From assembly GCA_002327925.1 (NCBI GenBank), contig DCVA01000015.1, forward strand, positions 1-49,802: a DNA stretch of 49,802 nt, in the 5' to 3' direction. The stretch is from Anaerolineales bacterium UBA2200. Lineage in GTDB: Bacteria > Chloroflexota > Anaerolineae > UBA2200. Of the stretch, positions 42,495 through 49,802 are shown in pieces. Below the pieces are notes generated by a model. The model was not told the origin of the DNA, searched no databases, and saw nothing but the letters and a program-made list of their open reading frames with translations. Made by a program: the position numbers and the translations under genes. Positions within the stretch are counted from its first letter, which is position 1, and each line of letters opens with the position of its first letter.

Positions 42495-44009
42495 CTAGCC
42501 TCCATATCGACTCTGCAGTAGCCGGTAGGCGTTCCAGCGCGAGAAGTGGAAAGACTGCCAACTCTGCCAGCTGCGGTCCTGCTGCCTGTCCACCAGACGC
42601 TGGCGAAGGTGCGCCTCGAGGATGTCTCTGGTCTCGCCAGACGAAGCGTCGGCCAGCGAAACAAGGGCAGGCACTGCGTCGTCCGATAACCAGGTGAGGT
42701 ACTGCACATCGATGCTATTCCCCGTGGTACCTCCCCAACTGATTCCGGGAAACAGGACCCGATATCGTTCCACGTTTTGCTGAACGATCAGGGCGTCCGG
42801 GTTGAGGACATCCAGGGTCAGCACAAAGCCCAGAACCGCGATCAGGAGCCCGACTGCGAATCGTTCGGGACGTCGCCACAACGTCCACGCGAACCAGGCC
42901 AGCAGCAGGGCCAGCCACACCATGAAAACGTGAACGTAAAGACGCGTCTGCGTAAAGCCGTAGGCGGTCTCATAAAGCAGCAGGCGCTTGAAGGCGGATG
43001 CGAGCATCACACAGGTGAGACTGACCAGCAGCGTTCCGGAAAAGTTGAAGACGCGGACTGCGGCGGGACTCTCCAGCCGTGCGACCGTGCGCAAGAGGTA
43101 GATCAGCCCCAGCGTCAGGATGGCCACCATTACCAGCTCGGCAAAGCCACGGCGTGCGTATTCGGCATAGGTGTAGCGCGCGGCGGTGATATTGACGAGG
43201 CCGCCAAAGAGGTAGGGCAACTGTATGCCCACGAAGAGAAGGAATAGAGCATTGACCGAATTCGTGACCACAAGGGCTTCCGTGCCGCCGATGAACCTGG
43301 GTGGACTAACCCACACAGGTTCGGAGGCCGTCTTGGCCTGACGCGCCCGGGCGGCGTAGGCCAGGCCGCCGGCAGCAGGTACCCCGATCAACGTGATCAG
43401 CAGCCCGTGTTTGCCCCAGCTCCAGAGCGTCGCCAGCACGTCCGGCGCAAGGATCCGCCGGACATAGTCGCCAAAGATCAGGTCGGCCGAGGCCAGCAGG
43501 GCGATGAACAGCGCGAGAATCGGCAAAGCCAGCAACAGGCCGCGCACCACGGGCAGCACGGTTCTGCGGGACGGACGCGGGACGGAGGCGAGATCGCAGC
43601 GCCTGGCCTGAGCAGCAAGCCGGATTCCGTCGTACAGAGACATGCCGAGAGCCTGCAGGGGGGCCAGGAACACCTCGGGCACAGCCAACCCGGCGACCGG
43701 CCGATGCATCAGACACACAACGATCAGCGACAGCAGCCCCAGGCAGACAGACACATTGAGCAGGATCAGGAAGCCATTCGCGCGGATGACGCTCATCGCC
43801 GCAAAAACAACCACGGCCAGGGCTAGCCAGAGGTTGGCCTTGAGCGGCCTTACCGCCTCCCAACGCGCGGACAGAGCGACTCCAACCAGCAGCAGAGCAG
43901 CGAAAAGAAGAACGGAAATGCCGGGCATCTTTCCGTTGAAGAGCAGGTCAAAAGCGAGGCCGAGCGTGAGCCCCAGCGCAAGAATGCGTCCGGCGTTACG
44001 TTGAGTCAT
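42495..44009 (-). CDS. DUF4173 integral membrane protein
   Basis: A 504-residue membrane protein with about 11-12 hydrophobic segments in residues 1-390, containing LFNGKMPGISVLLF near the N-terminus and NPDALIVQQNVERY before a soluble C-terminal tail (about 410-504), as in the DUF4173 family. Function is unknown. GGGAGGGAGT precedes the ATG. It is divergent from, and shares a 126-base control region with, the NarL-type regulator gene, so it may be that system's target. Confidence 0.87.
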   Translation of the reverse strand: MTQRNAGRILALGLTLGLAFDLLFNGKMPGISVLLFAALLLVGVALSARWEAVRPLKANLWLALAVVVFAAMSVIRANGFLILLNVSVCLGLLSLIVVCLMHRPVAGLAVPEVFLAPLQALGMSLYDGIRLAAQARRCDLASVPRPSRRTVLPVVRGLLLALPILALFIALLASADLIFGDYVRRILAPDVLATLWSWGKHGLLITLIGVPAAGGLAYAARARQAKTASEPVWVSPPRFIGGTEALVVTNSVNALFLLFVGIQLPYLFGGLVNITAARYTYAEYARRGFAELVMVAILTLGLIYLLRTVARLESPAAVRVFNFSGTLLVSLTCVMLASAFKRLLLYETAYGFTQTRLYVHVFMVWLALLLAWFAWTLWRRPERFAVGLLIAVLGFVLTLDVLNPDALIVQQNVERYRVLFPGISWGGTTGNSIDVQYLTWLSDDAVPALVSLADASSGETRDILEAHLRQRLVDRQQDRSWQSWQSFHFSRWNAYRLLQSRYGG

Positions 44010-44037
44010 TACTCCCTCCCAGGATCAGGCTACCACC

Positions 44038-44066
44038 ACAATACCCCTCTCGGCGTAGGACTTCAA
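44038..44066 (-). promoter_or_regulatory. Promoter of the DUF4173-DUF1361 operon
   Basis: Minus strand: TTGAAG, 17 bp, TATTGT, about 30 bases before the ATG at 44009. Confidence 0.5.
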
Positions 44067-44100
44067 GCACCTGGCACCGCCAATCACAGCACTCAGGTGC

Positions 44101-44129
44101 TTGACATAGGCCGATACATCGAGCACAAT
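44101..44129 (+). promoter_or_regulatory. Promoter of the NarL-type two-component operon
   Basis: Consensus TTGACA, 17 bp, CACAAT. The expected transcription start coincides with the ATG at 44136, suggesting a leaderless mRNA or a 12-base leader to the ATG at 44148. Confidence 0.6.
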
Positions 44130-44135
44130 GGGCCA

Positions 44136-44882
44136 ATGGCAGAACGAATGCGTCTCCTACTTGCTGAAGACAATCAGAGGCTCCGCCCGGCTCTCGCCGA
44201 GGGCCTGGAGGCGACCGGCGCTGTGCTCGTCGTGCTCTCCTGTGCCAGCGGCGAAGAGGCGCTGGAATTCTGCCTCGCACAGCCGGTGGATGTGATGCTT
44301 CTGGATGTTCAGCTGGCGGGCCGGTTGAACGGAATCGAGACGGCAGAGGCGATTCGCCGTGAGCTGCCGCGGATGCCTGTGGTTTTCTACTCAATCCAGG
44401 ACGACGACAGCTACTACCGTGACTTTCAGCGGTCTGGCATTCTCACGCACTTTGCCTACGTGCGAAAATCAAACTACCTGCTGCCCACGATGCTGCTTCC
44501 CCTGCTTCGTGACGCCCTTGACGGACGCAGCTTCATCGACCCGGACATCGCTTCACGCGTGTCCGAGGTCAGGCGCAAGGACCAACACGATCCGATGGCC
44601 CTGCTGGAACCGGTTGAGCAGGCGGTGGCTCGCCTTCTGGCGCAAGGCAAGACCAATGAACAAATCGCGACACAGCTTGGCTTTCGCGACAAACGTACCA
44701 TAAGCCGGGTGAACGGCCAGATCTATGCTTCGTGGGGCCTCAGTGAGACGGCAACGGACGAGAAGGTGGCGCGCACAAGGGCCTCCATCATTGCCCAGAG
44801 CGGCCAATTGCTGCGCTGGGACGAAGAGGGAACGCCGAGCATCCTGAACGAGCGAGAGGAGTGGGTGCCGTGGACGGGTTGA
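44136..44882 (+). CDS. NarL/FixJ-like response regulator
   Basis: A 248-residue regulator: receiver (about 5-125) with phospho-acceptor Asp57 (MLLDVQLAG), a FYSIQDDDS switch region and the Lys in YVRKSN. The output (about 150-215) is a divergent LuxR-like HTH (EQAVARLLAQGKTNEQIATQLG, then RTISRVNGQIYASWGL). The ATG at 44136 or 44148 is favoured; an upstream frame from 44001 would cross the promoter. Its stop is one base from the kinase start, so the pair is co-translated. The divergent DUF4173 operon is a plausible target. Confidence 0.85.
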   Translation: MAERMRLLLAEDNQRLRPALAEGLEATGAVLVVLSCASGEEALEFCLAQPVDVMLLDVQLAGRLNGIETAEAIRRELPRMPVVFYSIQDDDSYYRDFQRSGILTHFAYVRKSNYLLPTMLLPLLRDALDGRSFIDPDIASRVSEVRRKDQHDPMALLEPVEQAVARLLAQGKTNEQIATQLGFRDKRTISRVNGQIYASWGLSETATDEKVARTRASIIAQSGQLLRWDEEGTPSILNEREEWVPWTG

Positions 44883-44883
44883 C

Positions 44884-46992
44884 GTGATCCAGGAGAGGGT
44901 GCTGCTCTGGGCCCTGGTCAGCGTTTCCCTTTTTGAGACCATTCTCCTGCTCTGGCTCGGGCTTACTCTCTGGCTGAACGCCGACCGTCGCGGACTCGGC
45001 GTAGTGGTCACCAGCGTCGGCTTCTTTCTAGGTAGTGCGTTTTTCACCAGTCACGCCGCTCTGCTACTCCGCCCTACCCTTCAGCTCACCCGGAGCACCA
45101 CGCTGTGGCTGGCTTTGGCGATGACGCCGGTTGTCCTGTTGCCTTACGTATGGTACGTGGTGCTGCTCTGGTACAACGGCTTCTGGACACCACCTGCCGG
45201 CGGCTTGCGCCGGCGGCAGGTGCCATGGCTATGGTTGGCCACTGCCGTGCTCGTCGCCGGGATGGTGAGCCTCGCCTTGCTCGGGGCACCCTTCGTGCCG
45301 CTGGGCATGCAGGTCGCTCCCTTGTTCTGGCCGGCCCGTGACTTCATCAAGACGCCCGTTCTGGGAATTCCGCTCGTCGCGATCGGCTTCCCCCTCTACG
45401 TGCTGTTGTGTGTACTGCTCTCTCTGGACGCTACCCGGCGGCCAGGTCTCACCGGTCGAGTTCTGGGTGAAGAGGCGAGGGAGCGTGCCCGGCCATGGCT
45501 GACCGCAGCCACTCTGCTGCTTCTTGTCGTGGGCATACTTGTGGCTGTCGTAGTACTCTGGACGATCACCCACACGAAAGTGGGCGGATATTACGTTCTG
45601 ACGCCGAACCGGATGGACGTCATCGGGCGGTTCGACCTTGTCATTTGCCTGCTCATCGCTGCCGTTACAGTGCTGCTCGGACAGGCAGTGACCGCCTACG
45701 AGCTGTTCACGGGCAAGGCCCTGCCTCGCAAGGGGCTGGCGCGGCAGTGGCGTCGCGCTCTGGGTTTGGCGGGTGGGTACGGAGTGCTGATGGCAAGTGC
45801 CCTGGTATGGGGACTGGACGAAGTGTACGCTATGTTGTTGACGGCCATACTGATGACAGCTTTCTTCGCGCTGCTGAGCTGGAGGTCCTTCGTCGAGTGG
45901 GAGCAAGGCGTGAAGCAACTGCGGCCTTTCGTGGCCAGTCAGCGTTGGTACGAAGCACTGGTGACACGGCATTCCCCATCAACGCCATCCAACGATCCCT
46001 TCCGAGCGTTGTGCTCCGATGTCCTCAATGCTTCGGTCGCCTACCTCATTCCGACAGGCTCGACCTCAACCTTCGTGACGCCGATGGTTTTCCCGGAGGG
46101 TCTGTCGCCTGTGGTCTCAGCACTGCCGCCTGTGATGGAGAAGGAGAACTCACTCGTCGTGGCTGTGGATCCCAGCACTCACGGAGGTGCCTCGTGGGCG
46201 GTTCGCCTGTGGAGTGAGCGGGGTCTCGTGGGCGTGCTGCTTCTCGGCGGGCGCCGGGATGGCGGCCTCTACACGCAGGAGGAGATGGAGATAGCACGCT
46301 CGACGGGCGAGCGCCTTATCGATTCAGCGGCCAGTCTGGCCATGTCGCAGCGGCTGATGCAGCTGCAGCGTGAGCGCATGGCAGCGAACCAGATACTCGA
46401 CCAACGTACACGTCGGGTTCTGCATGACGACGTGCTGCCATCCATCCAGACGACGATGTTGTCGCTTGCGGCTGGAGCACCAGTAGAGCCGGTGGTGAAG
46501 CAGCTCTCTGAGCTGCATTCGCAGCTCGCCGACTTGTTGCATGAGCTGCCGCCGGCCGCCGCCCCGGAGATTAGCCGACTCGGGCTGATCGGCGCGCTAA
46601 GGCGAGCGGTACAGGTCGAGTTCAGTCAGCAGTTCGAAAAGGCAGAGTGGGCATTCGCTGAGGAGGTAGAGCAGAAGGCTCGAGAGCTTGCCCCTGTTGC
46701 GGCGGAAACAGTGTACTTTGCCGCCCGCGAGCTGGTGCGCAACGCCGCCAAGCATGCACATCCGGAAGAGGGTTCGAATTACCTCAGATTGAAGATCACT
46801 GCTTCTGTCGCGGGTGACCTTCTGCAGCTGGTGATCGAGGATAATGGCGCTAAGTGGACCAGCGTTCCAGCGAACCTGGGGCAAGGTCTATCCCTGCATG
46901 GCACAATGATGGCTGTGGTAGGCGGCTCGCTGAGTATTGAGACGGATGCTCACGCCACGCGCGCGTTCCTGTCGATTCCCCTGGCACGCTAA
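44884..46992 (+). CDS. Membrane sensor histidine kinase (NarX/DesK type)
   Basis: A 702-residue kinase. Residues about 8-345 contain some nine transmembrane helices, an unusually large membrane sensor. A GAF-like region (about 355-485) follows, then a HisKA_3-type dimerisation helix with His514 in RRVLHDDVLPSI. The ATPase has N-box ARELVRNAAKHAHPE and G1-like VIEDNGAKW. The ATPase G2 region LGQGLSLHGT is degenerate but usable. It starts at GTG 44884, one base after the response-regulator stop, so the two are a cognate pair. The signal is unknown. Confidence 0.87.
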   Translation: MIQERVLLWALVSVSLFETILLLWLGLTLWLNADRRGLGVVVTSVGFFLGSAFFTSHAALLLRPTLQLTRSTTLWLALAMTPVVLLPYVWYVVLLWYNGFWTPPAGGLRRRQVPWLWLATAVLVAGMVSLALLGAPFVPLGMQVAPLFWPARDFIKTPVLGIPLVAIGFPLYVLLCVLLSLDATRRPGLTGRVLGEEARERARPWLTAATLLLLVVGILVAVVVLWTITHTKVGGYYVLTPNRMDVIGRFDLVICLLIAAVTVLLGQAVTAYELFTGKALPRKGLARQWRRALGLAGGYGVLMASALVWGLDEVYAMLLTAILMTAFFALLSWRSFVEWEQGVKQLRPFVASQRWYEALVTRHSPSTPSNDPFRALCSDVLNASVAYLIPTGSTSTFVTPMVFPEGLSPVVSALPPVMEKENSLVVAVDPSTHGGASWAVRLWSERGLVGVLLLGGRRDGGLYTQEEMEIARSTGERLIDSAASLAMSQRLMQLQRERMAANQILDQRTRRVLHDDVLPSIQTTMLSLAAGAPVEPVVKQLSELHSQLADLLHELPPAAAPEISRLGLIGALRRAVQVEFSQQFEKAEWAFAEEVEQKARELAPVAAETVYFAARELVRNAAKHAHPEEGSNYLRLKITASVAGDLLQLVIEDNGAKWTSVPANLGQGLSLHGTMMAVVGGSLSIETDAHATRAFLSIPLAR

Positions 46993-47007
46993 GCGCGACA
47001 CGATTCT

Positions 47008-47036
47008 TTGACTCAGGCTATCCCCTCAGCTATACT
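47008..47036 (+). promoter_or_regulatory. Promoter of mutS
   Basis: TTGACT, 17 bp, TATACT, about 35 bases before the ATG at 47072. Confidence 0.75.
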
Positions 47037-47071
47037 CTTCTGGTCGATCACCCGCGCACAGAGAGGGGCGC

Positions 47072-49654
47072 ATGACCACGCCAGTACGCAGCCAGTACCT
47101 GCGCATCAAGAAACGATTCCCCGACACCATCGTCTTCTTTCGCCTGGGTGACTTTTACGAGACCTTTGACGATGACGCCAGGCTGGTGTCGGAGGTGTGT
47201 GAGATCGTGTTGACGTCACGCCCGGTGGGCAAAGGCGAGCGCGTTCCTCTGGCGGGCGTTCCCTACCATGCTGTGGATGGCTACCTGGCGAGGCTGATTT
47301 CGGCCGGATACAAGGTTGCCATTGTCGAGCAGACGGACGAGCAGGAAGAGAAACGTCTGATGGCCCGGGAGGTGGTCCGCGTTGTCACGCCGGGCACAGT
47401 GGTCGAACCGGCCCTGCTGGAAGAAAAGCGCAACAACTACCTGGTTGCGCTGGTGATGGCCGGCGGACGGATTGGGCTGGCGCACGCCGACATCACCACA
47501 GGCGAGTTTCGGACCACGCAGTTCGAGGGGCATGAGGCCCTGCATGAATGTGGTCAGGAGTTGGCGCGGCTGGCGCCGGCTGAAGTCCTGGTCCAGGAGC
47601 AGGCCGTTCTGCCCCCCGAGTGGCGCGAATTGCAGCACTTTACCTTCTATCCCGCGTGGCATTTTGATCTGGAGAATGCTCAGCGGGCCCTTTTCGCCCA
47701 TTTTGGTGTGGCTTCGTTGGAGGGCTACGGCTGCGCCTCACTTCCTCAGGCGGTCACGGCGGCCGGGGTTCTTGTGCAGTACCTGGAGGAAACCCAGAAG
47801 GCGGCATTGCAGCAACTGGCGTTCCTGTCGACCTATTCCGTACAGCTGTTCATGACGCTCGACGCAGCCACCCGCCGCAACCTGGAGCTTACAGCAGGCA
47901 TCCGCGGCGGCTCACCCAGAGGTTCGCTGCTGGGAGTGCTCGATGCCACGCGGACCGCTATGGGAGCACGCATGCTGCGTCAGTGGGTCAGCCAACCACT
48001 GCTCAATGTTGGGGCGTTGACCACTAGGCAGGATGGAGTTCAGGCTTTCTTCGAAGACATCCCTCGGCGGACGGCGCTGCGCAGCCACCTGCGACAAATA
48101 GGTGACCTGGAACGACTGATCAGCCGTGTCGTACAACGCCTCTCGGGACCCCGCGAACTTGTCAGCCTGCGCGACTCACTTTTGGCCGTGGCGGACGCCG
48201 TCACGGCGCTGGAGGGTCTGGCCCCCGAAGCGGTGGCGAGCCTGCCGCTGGGCGCCGTCGATGCCTGTCCGGAAGCCGTGTCGATTATCACGCAGGCCAT
48301 CGCGGCCGACCCGCCGGCAACGCTGGCGGCAGGCGGGGTCATCGCCCCCGGTTTTTCCGCCGAGCTCGATGCGGTGCAGGGGGCGGCCAACGGTGCCAAG
48401 AGCTGGGTGGCCGGCCTCGAGCGCCAGGAGCGCGAGCGCACAGGAATCCGGACCCTGAAGGTGGGCTACAACAAGGTATTTGGCTACTACATTGAAGTAA
48501 CTCACGCGAACCTCGAAGCGGTGCCTTCGGACTATGTTCGCAAGCAGACCCTGGTCAATGCCGAGCGCTATATCACTCCTGAACTCAAGGAACAGGAGTC
48601 GCTGATCCTGAACGCAGAGGAGCGTCGTGCCGAGCTGGAGCATCAGATCTATGATCAGGTGCTGGCGCAGGTGGCCGCCCTGTCATCCCGGATTCTGGCC
48701 ACGGCCCGCGCTGTAGCTGAGCTGGATGTGTACGCAGGCATGGCGGAGGTGGCTCAGTGCAATCGTTACGTTCGGCCATCCCTGAATGACAGCGGCACGC
48801 TGCACATTATTGGTGGCCGGCACCCGGTGGTGGAGCAGACCCTGCACGATGAGCCGTTTGTGCCCAACGACACTCTGCTGTCGAGACAAGAGGCCATCCT
48901 GGTGATCACCGGCCCGAATATGTCCGGAAAGAGCACCTACCTTCGTCAGGTGGCACTGATCGTACTGATGGCCCAGATCGGCTCCTTTGTACCGGCTGTG
49001 TCGGCCGAGATCGGCCTGGTGGACCGGATCTTTACTCGCGTCGGGGCGCAGGACGAGATCAGCGCCGGGCAGAGCACCTTCATGGTGGAGATGGTCGAGA
49101 CGGCCAACATTCTGAACCATGCAACGGGGCGCAGTCTACTGATCCTTGACGAGATCGGACGCGGAACCAGCACTTATGATGGCATCTCCATCGCCTGGGC
49201 CGTGGTCGAGTACATCCACAACCACCCACGCCTTCAGTCCAAAACTCTGTTCGCCACACACTACCACGAGCTGATCGAGCTGGCTCGTTTCCTCCCCCGC
49301 ATTCGCAACTACAATGTAGCTGTGGCGGAGGAAGGGGACCGCGTGGTCTTTTTGCGCAGGATCGTTCCGGGGGGCGCCGATCGTAGTTACGGCATTCACG
49401 TGGCTCAGCTGGCTGGCCTGCCCAGGGTGGTTGTGCATCGTGCGGAGGAGATCCTGCGCAATCTGGAACAGGAGTTGCAGAGGTCGCCGGCAGGAAGCCT
49501 GCCGAAACGGGTGGCGGAGATCCAGCAGTTGCCGCTGTTCCAGACCGGCCATCCCGTTCTGCAGGAGCTGCGGGACCTTGATGTGACCTCCATGTCGCCG
49601 TTGGAGGCGATCAACAAGCTGTTCGAGCTCCAGGAGCAGGCCAAGCAGAAGTAG
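47072..49654 (+). CDS. mutS: DNA mismatch repair ATPase MutS
   Basis: An 860-residue MutS, full family length. The mismatch-wedge motif is Phe28-Tyr29-Glu30 (FRLGDFYETF). The connector and lever domains follow, with YNKVFGYYIEVT in the core/clamp. The ABC ATPase has Walker A GPNMSGKST (614-622), signature SAGQSTFMVEM, Walker B LLILDEIGRGTSTYDG and ATHYHEL. The FYE wedge marks it as MutS1, active in mismatch repair, not MutS2. No mutL is seen downstream in the window. It has its own promoter and is followed after 31 bases by a metal transporter gene. Confidence 0.96.
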   Translation: MTTPVRSQYLRIKKRFPDTIVFFRLGDFYETFDDDARLVSEVCEIVLTSRPVGKGERVPLAGVPYHAVDGYLARLISAGYKVAIVEQTDEQEEKRLMAREVVRVVTPGTVVEPALLEEKRNNYLVALVMAGGRIGLAHADITTGEFRTTQFEGHEALHECGQELARLAPAEVLVQEQAVLPPEWRELQHFTFYPAWHFDLENAQRALFAHFGVASLEGYGCASLPQAVTAAGVLVQYLEETQKAALQQLAFLSTYSVQLFMTLDAATRRNLELTAGIRGGSPRGSLLGVLDATRTAMGARMLRQWVSQPLLNVGALTTRQDGVQAFFEDIPRRTALRSHLRQIGDLERLISRVVQRLSGPRELVSLRDSLLAVADAVTALEGLAPEAVASLPLGAVDACPEAVSIITQAIAADPPATLAAGGVIAPGFSAELDAVQGAANGAKSWVAGLERQERERTGIRTLKVGYNKVFGYYIEVTHANLEAVPSDYVRKQTLVNAERYITPELKEQESLILNAEERRAELEHQIYDQVLAQVAALSSRILATARAVAELDVYAGMAEVAQCNRYVRPSLNDSGTLHIIGGRHPVVEQTLHDEPFVPNDTLLSRQEAILVITGPNMSGKSTYLRQVALIVLMAQIGSFVPAVSAEIGLVDRIFTRVGAQDEISAGQSTFMVEMVETANILNHATGRSLLILDEIGRGTSTYDGISIAWAVVEYIHNHPRLQSKTLFATHYHELIELARFLPRIRNYNVAVAEEGDRVVFLRRIVPGGADRSYGIHVAQLAGLPRVVVHRAEEILRNLEQELQRSPAGSLPKRVAEIQQLPLFQTGHPVLQELRDLDVTSMSPLEAINKLFELQEQAKQK

Positions 49655-49685
49655 TTGGGGCAAACACCAGTTCAAGAGGGGCATT

Positions 49686-49802
49686 GTGCTGAACGCGTTG
49701 TCAGGTCTTAGTCCGGTGCTGCTGGCCTTGCTGGCCACATCGTTTACGTGGGGTATGACGGCTCTCGGGTCGGCCGCCGTCTTTACGGTGCGGGAGTTCT
49801 CC
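49686..49802 (+). CDS. ZIP-family metal transporter (partial, runs off window)
   Basis: A GTG at 49686 behind GAGGGG opens 39 codons that continue past the window end. The product starts with a hydrophobic helix, LLALLATSFTWGMTALG, followed by SAAVFTVREF, the first helix pattern of ZupT/GufA-type ZIP transporters (zinc, iron and other divalent metals). Only the first transmembrane segment is visible, so family assignment rests on this short match. Confidence 0.6.
   Translation, partial: MLNALSGLSPVLLALLATSFTWGMTALGSAAVFTVREFS

Noticed and set aside
44001..44135. A 45-codon N-terminal extension of the NarL-type regulator
   Set aside because: It would cross both divergent promoters and precedes the conserved receiver start.

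Overview
This 49.8 kb window is a dense, GC-rich bacterial chromosome segment with house-keeping, cell-envelope, redox and signalling genes on both strands. I found no rRNA, CRISPR array, insertion sequence or phage module. The gene content suggests an anaerobic or facultative Chloroflexota of the Anaerolineae type. Reasons are the secreted lipoproteins with Thr-Pro-rich linkers, a surface protein ending in a YLPGL-like tail, a tungsten-type aldehyde:ferredoxin oxidoreductase, a HerA/DUF853 ATPase, many two-component proteins and no LPS or outer-membrane genes. The taxonomic call is inference from gene content, not a sequence match.

Layout. 1-1120 (minus): a P-loop kinase-like gene cut by the window edge and a SpoIIE-type phosphatase. 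1400-4991: three glycosyltransferases (GT4, GT4, GT9) behind a strong promoter. 5134-7293: a MecA/PBP2-like transpeptidase lipoprotein. 7367-9949: tRNA-Arg, a disordered repeat protein and a membrane-anchored LuxR-HTH/Kelch protein. 10004-11689: acyl-CoA dehydrogenase. 16016-11703 (minus): polyferredoxin, AOR, CapA-like lipoprotein. 16253-17200: isoaspartyl peptidase. 20177-17216 (minus): a large M28 metallopeptidase interrupted by a frameshift. 20358-21449: threonine synthase. 21945-21529 (minus): a Phe-Gly-Cys-Leu tRNA operon.

22015-28540 is the most unusual region. An Fe-S Rrf2 regulator is divergent from a run encoding an Lrp-receiver fusion, two lone receivers, NuoE- and NuoF-like proteins, another receiver, a tandem-ACT protein and a membrane histidine kinase, closed by a strong bidirectional terminator. 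All four receiver domains share the same aberrant signature. The proposal is a redox/NADH-linked signalling system; the function is inferred.

28596-31681 (minus): a cyclic-nucleotide-binding protein and a HerA-like ATPase. 31893-32786: DUF4332 and LysM proteins. 32989-36822: zinc alcohol dehydrogenase, beta-propeller lipoprotein, SLOG-fold protein. 36833-41779: rsmI, a phosphosugar isomerase, a SWIM zinc-finger protein, a flavin oxidoreductase and UDP-glucose dehydrogenase. 44009-41807 (minus): two polytopic membrane proteins (DUF4173, DUF1361), divergent from a NarL-type two-component pair (44136-46992). 47072-49654 is mutS, followed by the start of a ZIP metal transporter.

Promoters are easy to read here: many genes have sigma-70-like -35/-10 boxes at 16-18 bp spacing. 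Two of these (rsmI and the NarL-type regulator) sit so close to the start codon that leaderless mRNAs are likely.
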